From Thermoplasmata archaeon (GTDB lineage: Archaea; Thermoplasmatota; Thermoplasmata; Thermoplasmatales; Thermoplasmataceae): a stretch of DNA of 64,000 nt. The notes beneath the pieces were generated by a model. The model saw only the letters and a program-made list of their open reading frames with translations, searched no databases and had not been told where the DNA came from. Location of the stretch: the NCBI GenBank assembly GCA_021806235.1, contig JAJZXU010000010.1:1-64000 (forward strand), given 5' to 3'. Made by a program: the position numbers and the translations under genes. This document shows, piece after piece, positions 54,641 to 64,000 of the stretch (the stretch's first letter is position 1; the number at the start of each line of letters is the position of its first letter).

Positions 54641-55531
54641 TTATTTTTTTATTAAAATTTTTAATATATTTTCATTGCTCCTTATCATATCGTTTTCCCT
54701 TATAAATATCTCAGATTCTACCAGGGCATCTATATAATTTTTAAATTTAATCATATCAGCTTTTTTACTGTACAGATTATTGTACTCTTTCAGTAAATAA
54801 TTTATATCAACCTCCATATTACTGCCTGTAAGCGTGGCAATATAATAATATGCATAGGCGGTTCTTATGTATGGTTTAATTGATGTGAAGTTTATAAAAT
54901 AATCCCTTTTGTTTTTAAATATATATAATAATATGTTATCATAATCATCATGAATTATGGATAGGAATTTATCACCCGGCTTTACTATATAAACATTGTA
55001 TTTTATTTCATACCGGAAAATATCCATATCCTCAACAATTCTAAAATAGTTCAACCTTTTTATATCGGAGGTTTTTGTCATATCCAGGTATAATACTCCC
55101 CTGTCACCAAGTTCCCTGATAATTTCCATCAATGGTGTCAATGATATTTTTATTCCGGATATTTTTAACAGATCCTTATATATTATATCAATCAGGATAT
55201 TTTCATTATTTTTTATCTCATCATGTTTTCTATCATTGAATAGTTTTATTGCTGTATTACGATCAGGTCCTGTTACCGTTGCCCTGCCGTCGTTTATATC
55301 CATAGTTATAAAGAATATATTTTTATACTGTTTAACAAAATAATAATTATTAATAATTTCCGGGCAGTATATATTGACATATGCATTGATTTTATCAAGT
55401 TTCTCAACATTATCAACAGATAAAAAATTGCCATAATTTTCAGAAACAAATTCATTCATAATATACTTTATATCATCATTATCATTTTTTAATCCGTATT
55501 TTTCACTGATGTAATTTTTTATATCAAGCAT
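54641..55531 (-). CDS. hypothetical protein
   Basis: 296 aa ORF, no recognised motif. Confidence 0.5.
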   Translation of the reverse strand: MLDIKNYISEKYGLKNDNDDIKYIMNEFVSENYGNFLSVDNVEKLDKINAYVNIYCPEIINNYYFVKQYKNIFFITMDINDGRATVTGPDRNTAIKLFNDRKHDEIKNNENILIDIIYKDLLKISGIKISLTPLMEIIRELGDRGVLYLDMTKTSDIKRLNYFRIVEDMDIFRYEIKYNVYIVKPGDKFLSIIHDDYDNILLYIFKNKRDYFINFTSIKPYIRTAYAYYYIATLTGSNMEVDINYLLKEYNNLYSKKADMIKFKNYIDALVESEIFIRENDMIRSNENILKILIKK

Positions 55532-55539
55532 TTTAACAC

Positions 55540-56178
55540 CTAAAATTCCCTTAAAGATTTGATTTCCATGCCGTTTTTGTTTAAAACATTTATATAAATT
55601 ATTTTTTTATATTTATCATCTATGTTCTTATACAGTTCCATAAAATCTTCATAATTAATTTTTATAAGCCTTTCACTATTTTTATTATAGAATTCTAATA
55701 TGTGCATTTTTACCTCATCAGTATAAATATTGGGCACCAGTATTACATCATCACCTATATTGAATGCAACAAAATACTCGATCAGATCTTCAGGTGGATT
55801 TACTGTATTATACCTGATATATTTCTTAATATAAAAATAGGGTATGCCGATCATTAGAAATCTCCGGTTCCTTATATAATTCATGGCCTTTATTATGTCA
55901 TTGTTTTCGTTTATCTGTATTTTAAAATCTTTTATATTCATTTTTTTTAAGGAATAATTAAGATAATTAGATAGTTTATTTAAATTTGAAGAGGTGTACA
56001 CAAAACCAAAACTGTTCCTGAAATCCATTATTTTATTTATTCTGTTTATCCTTATAATATAATCATTTATATCAGAATAACTTAAAATTTGGCTATGCAA
56101 CGTAACCCACAGGCTACCAGAGAATGATATTTCTGGATCGTATTTGCCCCTGTACCATATTAAATCATTATTTTCCAT
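55540..56178 (-). CDS. hypothetical protein (track ORF extends to 56322; ATG at 56178 more likely)
   Basis: MENNDLIWYRGKYDPEISFSG... no recognised motif. Confidence 0.5.
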   Translation of the reverse strand: MENNDLIWYRGKYDPEISFSGSLWVTLHSQILSYSDINDYIIRINRINKIMDFRNSFGFVYTSSNLNKLSNYLNYSLKKMNIKDFKIQINENNDIIKAMNYIRNRRFLMIGIPYFYIKKYIRYNTVNPPEDLIEYFVAFNIGDDVILVPNIYTDEVKMHILEFYNKNSERLIKINYEDFMELYKNIDDKYKKIIYINVLNKNGMEIKSLREF

Positions 56179-56493
56179 TATATAAATAAATATGCCATTT
56201 TGATATATAAATAATTTCAAATAAATTATATTATGCGATATCCTGAAATTAATTTCCATGTAAACTTTTTGCCATTCATTTATGGATACAACACTCCACA
56301 CAATGCTGTGTATGAAATGCAATAAATTAAATATCTAACTGTATACCAGATATCAATTTCCTGCAACGATAATAAATTTAATTTATCTCCCTTATATGCC
56401 TGAAATACGCCTCTGCCTTTTTCCCAGTCCTTATGTGGAATTCGAAAGGGTCATCGTAATTATTACTTCATAATAATTTAATTACCTGACTTT

Positions 56494-57012
56494 TTAGGTC
56501 TTTTTGATCACTACATCCATTATTTTCTTTTGCATTGCTGATTCAGTAACAAGTTTCTCCCACCTGAAACCACTCTTTCCATCCTCCAGGTATACCCTGT
56601 ATCCTGTCCTGATCATATCAAGTGCATCTGATCCTGAAATATTGTTCTTTTCCATGATATAGCCAAGATAGCTGAGCACTGCATAGGCGAGGTAACACAT
56701 TTTTACATGCCCCTCTATGTGTGACCTTAGCCATACCCTCACAGGTCTGAGGCCAGGTACGCCCTTTACCTGCTTGAATGCCCTTTCCACAGAATCCTTG
56801 TCATAGTATTTCTTTACTACATCTTCCTGTGATAGTGATGTGTTGTGGTATATGAGGGAATACCCAAGATATCTGGCAATATCTTCGTTGGAATAATGCT
56901 CATAATAGTGTGCTTTCTTTAATGCCTCCATTGATGGGTTAAATATTACAAGTAGCTTACCCTGCAGGTAATCAATGCTGCTGCATGAAATGTTTTTCAC
57001 ATCTCTGGGCAA
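56494..57012 (-). pseudogene. IS4/IS1634-type transposase C-terminal fragment
   Basis: YYDKDSVERAFKQVKGVPGLRPVRVWLRSHIEGHVKMCYLAYAVLSYL; N-terminal catalytic part absent. Confidence 0.8.
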
Positions 57013-57060
57013 AATAAGAAATTAAAAGTGAGAATATATATATACTCCGCTGAATATATG

Positions 57061-57124
57061 CCCGAGGAAAGAATGTATAAACCGGAAGAAAAATTAAAAA
57101 TTGTAATGGAGTACGAACATCCAT
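57061..57124 (+). pseudogene. possible N-terminal stub of another transposase (MYKPEEKLKIVMEYEHP*)
   Basis: Short open frame starting before 57080, stop overlapping next ORF start. Confidence 0.35.
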
Positions 57125-57824
57125 GACCAGAATTCGGGTAATGGTATTCCCCGGTGCACATAACTTACCCCTATATTTGATGGACAGTCTTGAAATTATC
57201 TACACAAAGTCAAGGAATGAACAGATTGCTGCCATTCAAAATGGTGATGTGGATATAATTCATACATCTCCGGATAATCTTCGTTTAGAGGATGCAAAAG
57301 GTCTCATTCCCTTTCTCTCCGGCTCTGTTGGTCCACTCTCCATGATGTGCACTGACCCTACCATTCCATTTCATACGCTGGCAGTAGATAGTGCAAAATC
57401 CGGTTTCTCCACTCTGGCATATGATTTCCTTGCGAAAAAATGGGGTTCCATGTCTTACGATATTCTGGAGGTTGGTGGAACCCCGCAAAGACTTGAAGCG
57501 ATGAAAAACGATCTGGCTTCGTTGGCTGTGATGCATCCACCTTTTACTCAATATGCTGAAATGGCTGGATTTCAGAACCTTGGTCGTGTTGATAGGGAAA
57601 ACTCTGTAACACTATGTGGCGTTTATAAAACTGGGGCTGCAAAATCGTTGATTGCTTCTTACCGTGAACAGTATAGTTCGGCCATTGAAATTTTAAGCGG
57701 AGAAGATGGAGAAGCTACTTCTGAGCTATTGATTAAAGAACACGTTGATTTACCTGTTGATCTATTGAAACCTATTGCAAAAGTGATGCGTGCATCTATT
57801 GTGAGTGCTGGTGTGGATTACTAA
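57123..57824 (+). CDS. NMT1/THI5-like (ABC substrate-binding fold) protein, likely internally deleted near N-terminus
   Basis: MTRIRVMVFPGAHNLPLYL...EIIYTKSRNEQIAAIQNGDVDIIHTSPDNL; no signal peptide. Confidence 0.65.
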   Translation: MTRIRVMVFPGAHNLPLYLMDSLEIIYTKSRNEQIAAIQNGDVDIIHTSPDNLRLEDAKGLIPFLSGSVGPLSMMCTDPTIPFHTLAVDSAKSGFSTLAYDFLAKKWGSMSYDILEVGGTPQRLEAMKNDLASLAVMHPPFTQYAEMAGFQNLGRVDRENSVTLCGVYKTGAAKSLIASYREQYSSAIEILSGEDGEATSELLIKEHVDLPVDLLKPIAKVMRASIVSAGVDY

Positions 57825-58015
57825 TTATTTTTTTCTTTGATAATCATCTATCTGTATGAGAATTCACAGGATAATATGAAATGTAATGCTCCTTTAAACG
57901 GTTGTTTAAATATATACAGTTAGCAAAATTTTATGAAAACAGGACAAAAATTTTTATTGGAATTGCCGTTATTATAAGTGATCAAAATAGGGCCCCGAAT
58001 AATATTGAAATAACA

Positions 58016-58561
58016 TCAGTTTGCTATTCTTTCTGCATATTCCTTCAGTTTTGCCTCATTTACTTTTCCTCTAAGCACAGACATCGTATCCCGATCAGGT
58101 CTGATACCATAGTATATGAAGTCAAGCATGGTTTTCTCTGGGTCTGAAACGGGCACATAAATACCACCATAATTTACATAATCAAATCCAAAGAACATAT
58201 TTTCTCTTATCCTGTGGAGGTTGACCCTTATGCCCAGAAGTTCCCTGATACCTGGATTAGCCTTAGATTTAGTTATAATTACCGGAATTGCCTGCTGTGT
58301 CCATATTCGCCTTATCGTTAATGCATATTCCAGGCCATAGTAGAATGGTCTGAATGCAAATCCAACTACCTCCTCATTCCTGTGAAATGTATACACACCA
58401 TTTTTAATTCTGTAAAGTTGCCCGGATTTTACCATGTTATGAAGCATTAGTCTTATATAAGGCTCATCTGCCCCCAGTTTCAAAAGAAATCTCCTTGCAT
58501 CATCTGTCATGAAAATAGTTTGTTTTTCGAAAAAACTAATAAAAACCGCTTCATATTTCAT
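58016..58561 (-). CDS. AbiEi-like antitoxin / transcriptional regulator
   Basis: N-terminal wHTH (VKSGQLYRIKNGVYTF), PEKTMLDFIYYG. Confidence 0.8.
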   Translation of the reverse strand: MKYEAVFISFFEKQTIFMTDDARRFLLKLGADEPYIRLMLHNMVKSGQLYRIKNGVYTFHRNEEVVGFAFRPFYYGLEYALTIRRIWTQQAIPVIITKSKANPGIRELLGIRVNLHRIRENMFFGFDYVNYGGIYVPVSDPEKTMLDFIYYGIRPDRDTMSVLRGKVNEAKLKEYAERIAN

Positions 58562-59195
58562 TTAACCACCTGCTAATATAATTGATCAGCATCGTAAAAT
58601 TCAGGTCTTTCCTTCCGGCATAAATTAGTGAGCTTATTATATATTCGTCAACAGGTCTATGAATTCCATGTAAAAATTCCGAAAATTTTTTCTGTACCAG
58701 ATAATCCGACTTATCTAGCCAGCCGGTTAATACAAATAGATCGTATATATCGCGGATATATAGCCTCCCAGAATATGCCTCTATCTTTCTGATCATCAAT
58801 TCTGTTGGGCTGAGAACACTTATTGTTTTGGTTGTACCATCGATGCGGGAATATGCCCTAATATCGTTTTCAGCAGATCCGGGTTTAGTTTCTAACAATA
58901 TGGGCGTAGCCTCCCGGGCTATCCGGATTCTGGACGGAAATTCCGGATCTCTCCAGATCAGTTTCAGATCATATTTTTCCAGACATGATGTAAAATTATT
59001 AAAGGAACTGTTGTCCATATAAATATCAATATCATCTGAAAACCTCTGGCCACCAAAGCATCTCCATATTGCCGTACCACCATAGAGAAGGGCATCAGGC
59101 TGGAAATTATCATAAATTATGTCAATAACGTAATCCTGGAGTTCAGCAATTTTTAACCTTTCTCCACTGATAAATGAGCCAATGGGTTCTGCCAT
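58551..59195 (-). CDS. AbiEii-like nucleotidyltransferase toxin
   Basis: LLYGGTAIWRCFGGQRFSDDIDIYM, ELMIRKIEAYSGRLYIRDIYDLFVL. Confidence 0.85.
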   Translation of the reverse strand: MAEPIGSFISGERLKIAELQDYVIDIIYDNFQPDALLYGGTAIWRCFGGQRFSDDIDIYMDNSSFNNFTSCLEKYDLKLIWRDPEFPSRIRIAREATPILLETKPGSAENDIRAYSRIDGTTKTISVLSPTELMIRKIEAYSGRLYIRDIYDLFVLTGWLDKSDYLVQKKFSEFLHGIHRPVDEYIISSLIYAGRKDLNFTMLINYISRWLNEI

Positions 59196-59235
59196 AATAA
59201 GTAATAGTTATATTATATTATAACTTTTACTTATT
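59196..59235. promoter_or_regulatory. 17-bp inverted repeat (1 mismatch, 6-nt spacer) at AbiE-like operon start
   Basis: AATAAGTAATAGTTATA ttatat TATAACTTTTACTTATT. Confidence 0.8.
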
Positions 59236-59655
59236 TTAATATAGCGGCTATCTGCTATTGTTTACTTTATAGGGAAGATGATAGTTGCTCCGAATTTCTC
59301 TACTATTCTATGAATATTATCAATACTATGAGTTTAAGGATTTCTGGGGGGTAAAAATGTGAAATTCCTAGATTCCCGCATCATTAGACATTAGTTGTTA
59401 TTTTTATCTGTATTTTTATGGGTATGAGGATTTGTATATTAGTGTGTAATTACACATTATGGTATTCATGCGGTACAAAAAAATCATTCAAGAAAATAGA
59501 AATCATAGTGCCTAATATTATGGGAATTTAGGAAATTTATAACTACTGATGATCGGAATAGCTTTATATTTAAATAGGAATTAGTTTCAGGACTGAAAGC
59601 GAAGAAATACATTTACTCACAAATCAGATGAATATTAAAATATAAAAAAACATTA

Positions 59656-60288
59656 ATGAAAAAGAGATTAAACTGTATGGTTGATGGAAGAAGCAAAACA
59701 AAAAATGATGATAAAAATCTCAGTCCAGCAGCACTTTTAAGGGCAAATATAGCACAGGCAATAAAAGAGCTGTACACTGAAAGGCACAAACTCTTTTACC
59801 CGGAAAATAAGGATTATGAACGTATTCTTAAAATGCTTGATGTTTTCTATAATAATATTGATGAACTCAGTGAGAAACAGCCATCGATTGCGGTAAGAAC
59901 TACCAGCGGATTTGTTTACAGAAAATTTGATAAAAACATTGCAACAGGTACTAAGGATTTTTTCAGGTTTCTTACCATAATTCCACCACGTGGTTCAATA
60001 ATACGAACTGCTGCTATAACAGCAAGTGTAAATGGGATTACTGTTCCAAGGCTTTCATATATTTTAAAAACCATCCTAGAATTTAAATTTCCGCAGTACT
60101 GGACTGAATATTCAGGCACATATATGAATATTACTGCTGCAATACTAAAAATATTTAATGATCAGTCTCACGGCGAGAAAACTGGAGAAACATTAAATCT
60201 GGTAGAAAAAAATAATTTAAATTTAACTGAATCAAAAGAATATGAAGAAAAAATTAAAAAATGGTTAAACCTAGGTTTTCTCATTTGA
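59656..60288 (+). CDS. hypothetical protein
   Basis: 210 aa ORF; no recognised motif. Confidence 0.5.
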   Translation: MKKRLNCMVDGRSKTKNDDKNLSPAALLRANIAQAIKELYTERHKLFYPENKDYERILKMLDVFYNNIDELSEKQPSIAVRTTSGFVYRKFDKNIATGTKDFFRFLTIIPPRGSIIRTAAITASVNGITVPRLSYILKTILEFKFPQYWTEYSGTYMNITAAILKIFNDQSHGEKTGETLNLVEKNNLNLTESKEYEEKIKKWLNLGFLI

Positions 60289-61728
60289 TCCAGAGGCACC
60301 ATCAGAAGCATTTTTTGCTGGTAACACCAATTTTGGCATTCCGTGGACATGCTTATATGTTGCTACTGCAATCTCTTCCAGTGTCAACCCGTTTGTTTCT
60401 GGGGTGAAAAACACCGTGAAAACAAAGGCCAGTACCATCAGGCTGAGCAGGACGAAAAAGAAGGAAGATTTGCCAATTGCAGTGCTAATATATGGGAATA
60501 AAAATGCTGATGTGAATGCCGCTATTCTTGTTATTCCTGTTGCACCACCCATGGAAGATGATCTGAGCTTTGTTGGCAATAGTTCAATAGCATACAGACC
60601 CATGGTATTTCCAGGGCCAAGGTTGCCCACACCGTAGTCTATTACAAAGGCAGCGACACCAATTACGATTCCAATGCTTGCAACTGCACCGGACGCTATG
60701 AAGAACATTGCCATCGCTATGGTCATGGATCCAAATCCAATTGCCTGCAGTGGTTTTCTTCCAAGGCGATCATTGAGCAATACAGCACCAAATGCACCCA
60801 GGAAGCCCACTGGCATATTAAATATAAGGGATAAGAGCAATGATGACCCTCCACTGAACCCAAAACTTTTAAGTATAATTGGAGAGTACAGCCCTATTCC
60901 ATAACCTGCAATATCGTAAAGAATCCATTGGAACCATATTATAGCTGTACGCTTTCCATATTCCCCCTTAAACAGGGCAGAAAATGATCCTGCGCCAATA
61001 TTTTCCTCAGACTGTCTTTCCGCAATTATTGCCTTTATATCTTCAGATGTAATTCCAATATGTTTGGCTATGGAATTTATATTTTTTTCGGAAAGTTTTG
61101 ATTTTTCAGGCTCTATAAGATTCCACCTTAATGATTCAGGCATTTCAGTTCTTAATACAACAGTGATTATAGCAGGAATGGCACCCAGTGCAAGAGTCCA
61201 TCTCCAGCCAGCTAATGGATCTGCAAGATAAAATACATATCCCAGCAGAAACGCTGCACCTGCACCAATGCTCCAGAATGCCCATACCCAGCCATAACCA
61301 GCGCCACGTTTTTTATTTGGATACATCTCAGTAGTATATACGGGACTCAGGGCATAATCAGCCCCAATACCCCAGCCCACAAAGAACCTGAAAATAATCA
61401 TTTCATATACATTGGTTGACAGTGCAGAGAGTACTGCAAATACTGCAAAAAATACCAGATCGAATATGTACAGGTATCTTCTTCCTATCCTGTCTGCATA
61501 GTGACCAAAAAGAACTGAACCAACAAACGCCCCTAAAAGTGCTGACCCTGTTACAAATGATTCTGTAAATGAGTTATATGGAAATATTTTATATGTTACC
61601 AGAACCAGTGTAAACACCGAGATCACACTAAGGTCATATCCATCAAGAAAATACCCCATTGCAGATAGTGTAGTAACAACCGATCTGCCAGGCATTTTCA
61701 ATGATTTACTTTTAACTGTATCTGTCAT
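60271..61728 (-). CDS. MFS sugar-type transporter
   Basis: FLDGYDLSVISVFTLVL, GHYADRIGRRYLY, GWGIGADYALSPVYTTEMYPNKKRGAGYG. Confidence 0.93.
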   Translation of the reverse strand: MTDTVKSKSLKMPGRSVVTTLSAMGYFLDGYDLSVISVFTLVLVTYKIFPYNSFTESFVTGSALLGAFVGSVLFGHYADRIGRRYLYIFDLVFFAVFAVLSALSTNVYEMIIFRFFVGWGIGADYALSPVYTTEMYPNKKRGAGYGWVWAFWSIGAGAAFLLGYVFYLADPLAGWRWTLALGAIPAIITVVLRTEMPESLRWNLIEPEKSKLSEKNINSIAKHIGITSEDIKAIIAERQSEENIGAGSFSALFKGEYGKRTAIIWFQWILYDIAGYGIGLYSPIILKSFGFSGGSSLLLSLIFNMPVGFLGAFGAVLLNDRLGRKPLQAIGFGSMTIAMAMFFIASGAVASIGIVIGVAAFVIDYGVGNLGPGNTMGLYAIELLPTKLRSSSMGGATGITRIAAFTSAFLFPYISTAIGKSSFFFVLLSLMVLAFVFTVFFTPETNGLTLEEIAVATYKHVHGMPKLVLPAKNASDGASGSNEKT

Positions 61729-61875
61729 TATTGTTTACCTCCCGGCATTATCTGCCTATAATATATATTAATTGCCATGATATGATATATATTAATATAT
61801 AGCGGTATATAGTAGTATATAAGCCTAAACTTACTATTTGAACTAAATTTAAATAGAGACTGAAAATGTAAAGCC

Positions 61876-63270
61876 ATGGAATATAATATTCTGGATAATG
61901 CAAAATTGAATTCCCTGCACAGGAAAATAACTGCGCTGTCTGTTGGTGGTACCTTCCTGGATGGTTATGATATATCCATAATTTCTGTAGCGCTGATTGT
62001 AATGTCCCCGGTAACCTTTGGGTTGAATACGAATATCGGGAAATCCCTGATAGCAGCATCTACTGTTATAGGGATGCTAATTGGGGCTGTCCTTTTTGGG
62101 TATATAACTGATCTTTATGGCAGGAGAAGCATGTATATGTATGATATGGTACTTTTTATAATAATGACGGTTGCCGTGGCACTCTCATTTAATTTTGTGT
62201 CCCTTTTTGTTTTCAGGTTCATACTTGGACTTGGACTGGGTGCGGATTATGCAATAGGCACAACTATTATAGGAGAATTTACGCCGGTAAAATACCGTGG
62301 AAAACTCCTTGTTACAAATGTTCTTGCCTGGTTTGTAGGGGCCGCAGCTGCAGCAGTAACGGGATACTTATTATTACCACTTGGTAGCATCTCATGGAGG
62401 TATATGTTTCTTATAGGTGTGATTCCGGCGGCCATAATACTTATATTAAGGCGTGATGTCCCGGAGTCGGTTAGATGGCTTACAAACAAAGGTAAAAAAA
62501 GTGAGGCTGAGGCTGTTGAAATGAAGTTAACCGGCAGTAAAGACAATTTGAATAACATTAAAATAGACACAAAAAACCCATTAAGAGACCTTCTGAGCAG
62601 TAAATATATTAAAAGCCTGCTATTTGTTGGAATATTCTGGTTCACCTTCGATGCAGCCTTCTATGGCATTTCAATTTTCAGCCCCACAATTCTGGTACTC
62701 CTTGGATTTAAGGCCAGGCTTGCCGTTTTAGGTTCTGCTGTGTTTGACTCGTTTGCCATACTTGGAAGCGTTATTGCCATACTGCTAATTGACAGGCTCG
62801 GCAGAAAAATTATAACCATTATAGGATTTTCTGGCATGGTGGTATCTCTTGGCATACTGGGCATTATAACACACTTCTACTCAACCAAGGCAGAGTTCCT
62901 TATAGCCGGCATACCAATTTTTATTATGTTTCTAATATTCTATATAACCGAGGCTATTGGTCCGGGATCCACGGATTTTGTTTATCCTGTTGAGTTATTT
63001 CCAACCGAGGATAGGGCCACTGCCCAGGGATTTGGAACATCTGTCAGTAGAATAGGTGCTATTCTGGGTATAACCACATTTCCATTTATTGTCACAGACT
63101 TTGGATTCAGCATGAGCCTGTTTTTCTTTACAGGACTTTCAGTTATAGGCCTGCTTGCAACAATATTCCTGGCTACTGAGACCAGGGGAAAGTCACTGGA
63201 GGAAATAAATGCTATAGAAGAGGGGACAAAAATTGATGCTGTTGAAACTGTAACTGCTCCCCAGAAATAA
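61876..63270 (+). CDS. MFS sugar-type transporter
   Basis: FLDGYDISIISVALIV, GYITDLYGRRSMYMYD, GLGADYAIGTTIIGEF. Confidence 0.93.
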   Translation: MEYNILDNAKLNSLHRKITALSVGGTFLDGYDISIISVALIVMSPVTFGLNTNIGKSLIAASTVIGMLIGAVLFGYITDLYGRRSMYMYDMVLFIIMTVAVALSFNFVSLFVFRFILGLGLGADYAIGTTIIGEFTPVKYRGKLLVTNVLAWFVGAAAAAVTGYLLLPLGSISWRYMFLIGVIPAAIILILRRDVPESVRWLTNKGKKSEAEAVEMKLTGSKDNLNNIKIDTKNPLRDLLSSKYIKSLLFVGIFWFTFDAAFYGISIFSPTILVLLGFKARLAVLGSAVFDSFAILGSVIAILLIDRLGRKIITIIGFSGMVVSLGILGIITHFYSTKAEFLIAGIPIFIMFLIFYITEAIGPGSTDFVYPVELFPTEDRATAQGFGTSVSRIGAILGITTFPFIVTDFGFSMSLFFFTGLSVIGLLATIFLATETRGKSLEEINAIEEGTKIDAVETVTAPQK

Positions 63271-63428
63271 ATATTTCAGGTATAAATTTCTCAATATAAG
63301 TATAATAAATTATTAAATTTTTAATATACTACACCGCTTTAAAATCATTTATATTTTTCCTATAATAAATTCATTTCATCAGGATCTGCGGAATTAATTG
63401 CCCGGCATTATAATTATTTTCCATGTGA

Positions 63429-63497
63429 AACTCTATATATAGTATATATTGATTTATATTATAATATAGATTATTTGTGTAAATTATATATAGAGTT
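63429..63497. repeat. 13-bp perfect inverted repeat AACTCTATATATA/TATATATAGAGTT
   Basis: Arms 63429-63441 and 63485-63497, upstream of membrane gene. Confidence 0.7.
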
Positions 63498-63565
63498 AAT
63501 GAGATAGGCAATCGATAAATATAGGTTTTAACGGAATAGATGGAACACTGAACCAACCAGGAATT

Positions 63566-64000
63566 GTGCCCTGGCCTATTATGGTATTGTATTTTTCTCT
63601 CGCCTCCCTTTTTTTACTTTATGTGGGAAGAAAGAATGGAGCCCTGTCACAATTTAAAACCGTGGATTATGTATATACTGGAATCGCTGCGGCTTTTATG
63701 ATTGTGTGGAACTTTTTTGTTGGCCCCTTTATGGACAAACTCGTCCCATCAGGTGCATCTGCATTTCTTGGATTTGGTGCCCTTGGTGAGTTCATGATTC
63801 TACTGATTCTTGCGGGTGTAGTGAGAAAAGTGGGAATAGGTATGCTTGGATGGTTTATCTATAACATTCTTGCGGATATCTATCATTACGGATTTGGAGG
63901 GCAACCCATGTACATTATCTACCAGGTTTTTGCCTTTGGAATACTGATAGACCTATGGATTGCCATTACCCATGGAAAACCATTTGGTTTCGGGTCAGAA
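63566..64000 (+). CDS. membrane protein, ECF S-component-like (partial, runs off window)
   Basis: Open frame VPWPIMVLYFSLASLFLLYVGRKNG...GFGALGEFMILLILAG...NILADIYHYGFGGQPMYIIYQVFAFGILIDLWIAITHGKPFGFGSE; GTG 63566 or ATG 63581. Confidence 0.6.
   Translation, partial: MPWPIMVLYFSLASLFLLYVGRKNGALSQFKTVDYVYTGIAAAFMIVWNFFVGPFMDKLVPSGASAFLGFGALGEFMILLILAGVVRKVGIGMLGWFIYNILADIYHYGFGGQPMYIIYQVFAFGILIDLWIAITHGKPFGFGSE

Noticed and set aside
59580-59610. GTTTCAGGACTGAAAGC as possible CRISPR repeat
   Set aside because: Single occurrence, no spacer array and no cas genes in the window.
63300-63565. TPP riboswitch upstream of the ECF-like gene
   Set aside because: No CTGAGA...ACCTGA...GGATAATGCC-type core found; only an AT-rich palindrome.

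Overview
AT-rich archaeal chromosome segment. Gene content (A-type ATPase operon with an intein in subunit A, unlinked 23S rRNA, SQR/DUF1641, IPK/Idi2, NAC, zinc ferredoxin) points to Thermoplasmatales (Ferroplasma/Picrophilus/Acidiplasma-like; inferred). Left and centre (0-49 kb) are mostly core metabolism: 23S rRNA (partial), purM, argGH, valS, glnA, cca, leuBDCA, gcvT, isoprenoid genes, A-ATPase operon, thiI, sod, metB/thrB, and tRNAs Gln, Phe and Ala. Accessory or decayed patches are an IS605/TnpB relic (~23.2 kb), a decayed transposase plus DUF488/RLYP-type pseudogene pair (41.4-42.5 kb), an MNT-HEPN pair (49.3-50.1 kb), and an island at ~54.6-60.3 kb (orphans, transposase fragments, AbiE-like toxin-antitoxin). 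Strongest unexplained signals: (1) a 16-codon Leu-rich leader ORF lying inside a long hairpin directly upstream of leuA, with a TATA box placed for leaderless initiation at the leader and a strong SD before leuA, which looks like leader-peptide attenuation in an archaeon; (2) a perfect 64-bp inverted repeat flanking gcvT that carries its promoter and first codons, with a second diverged motif 102 bp away on both sides; (3) a 17-bp inverted repeat abutting a reversed-order AbiE-like operon. All readings are by eye; no database search was run.
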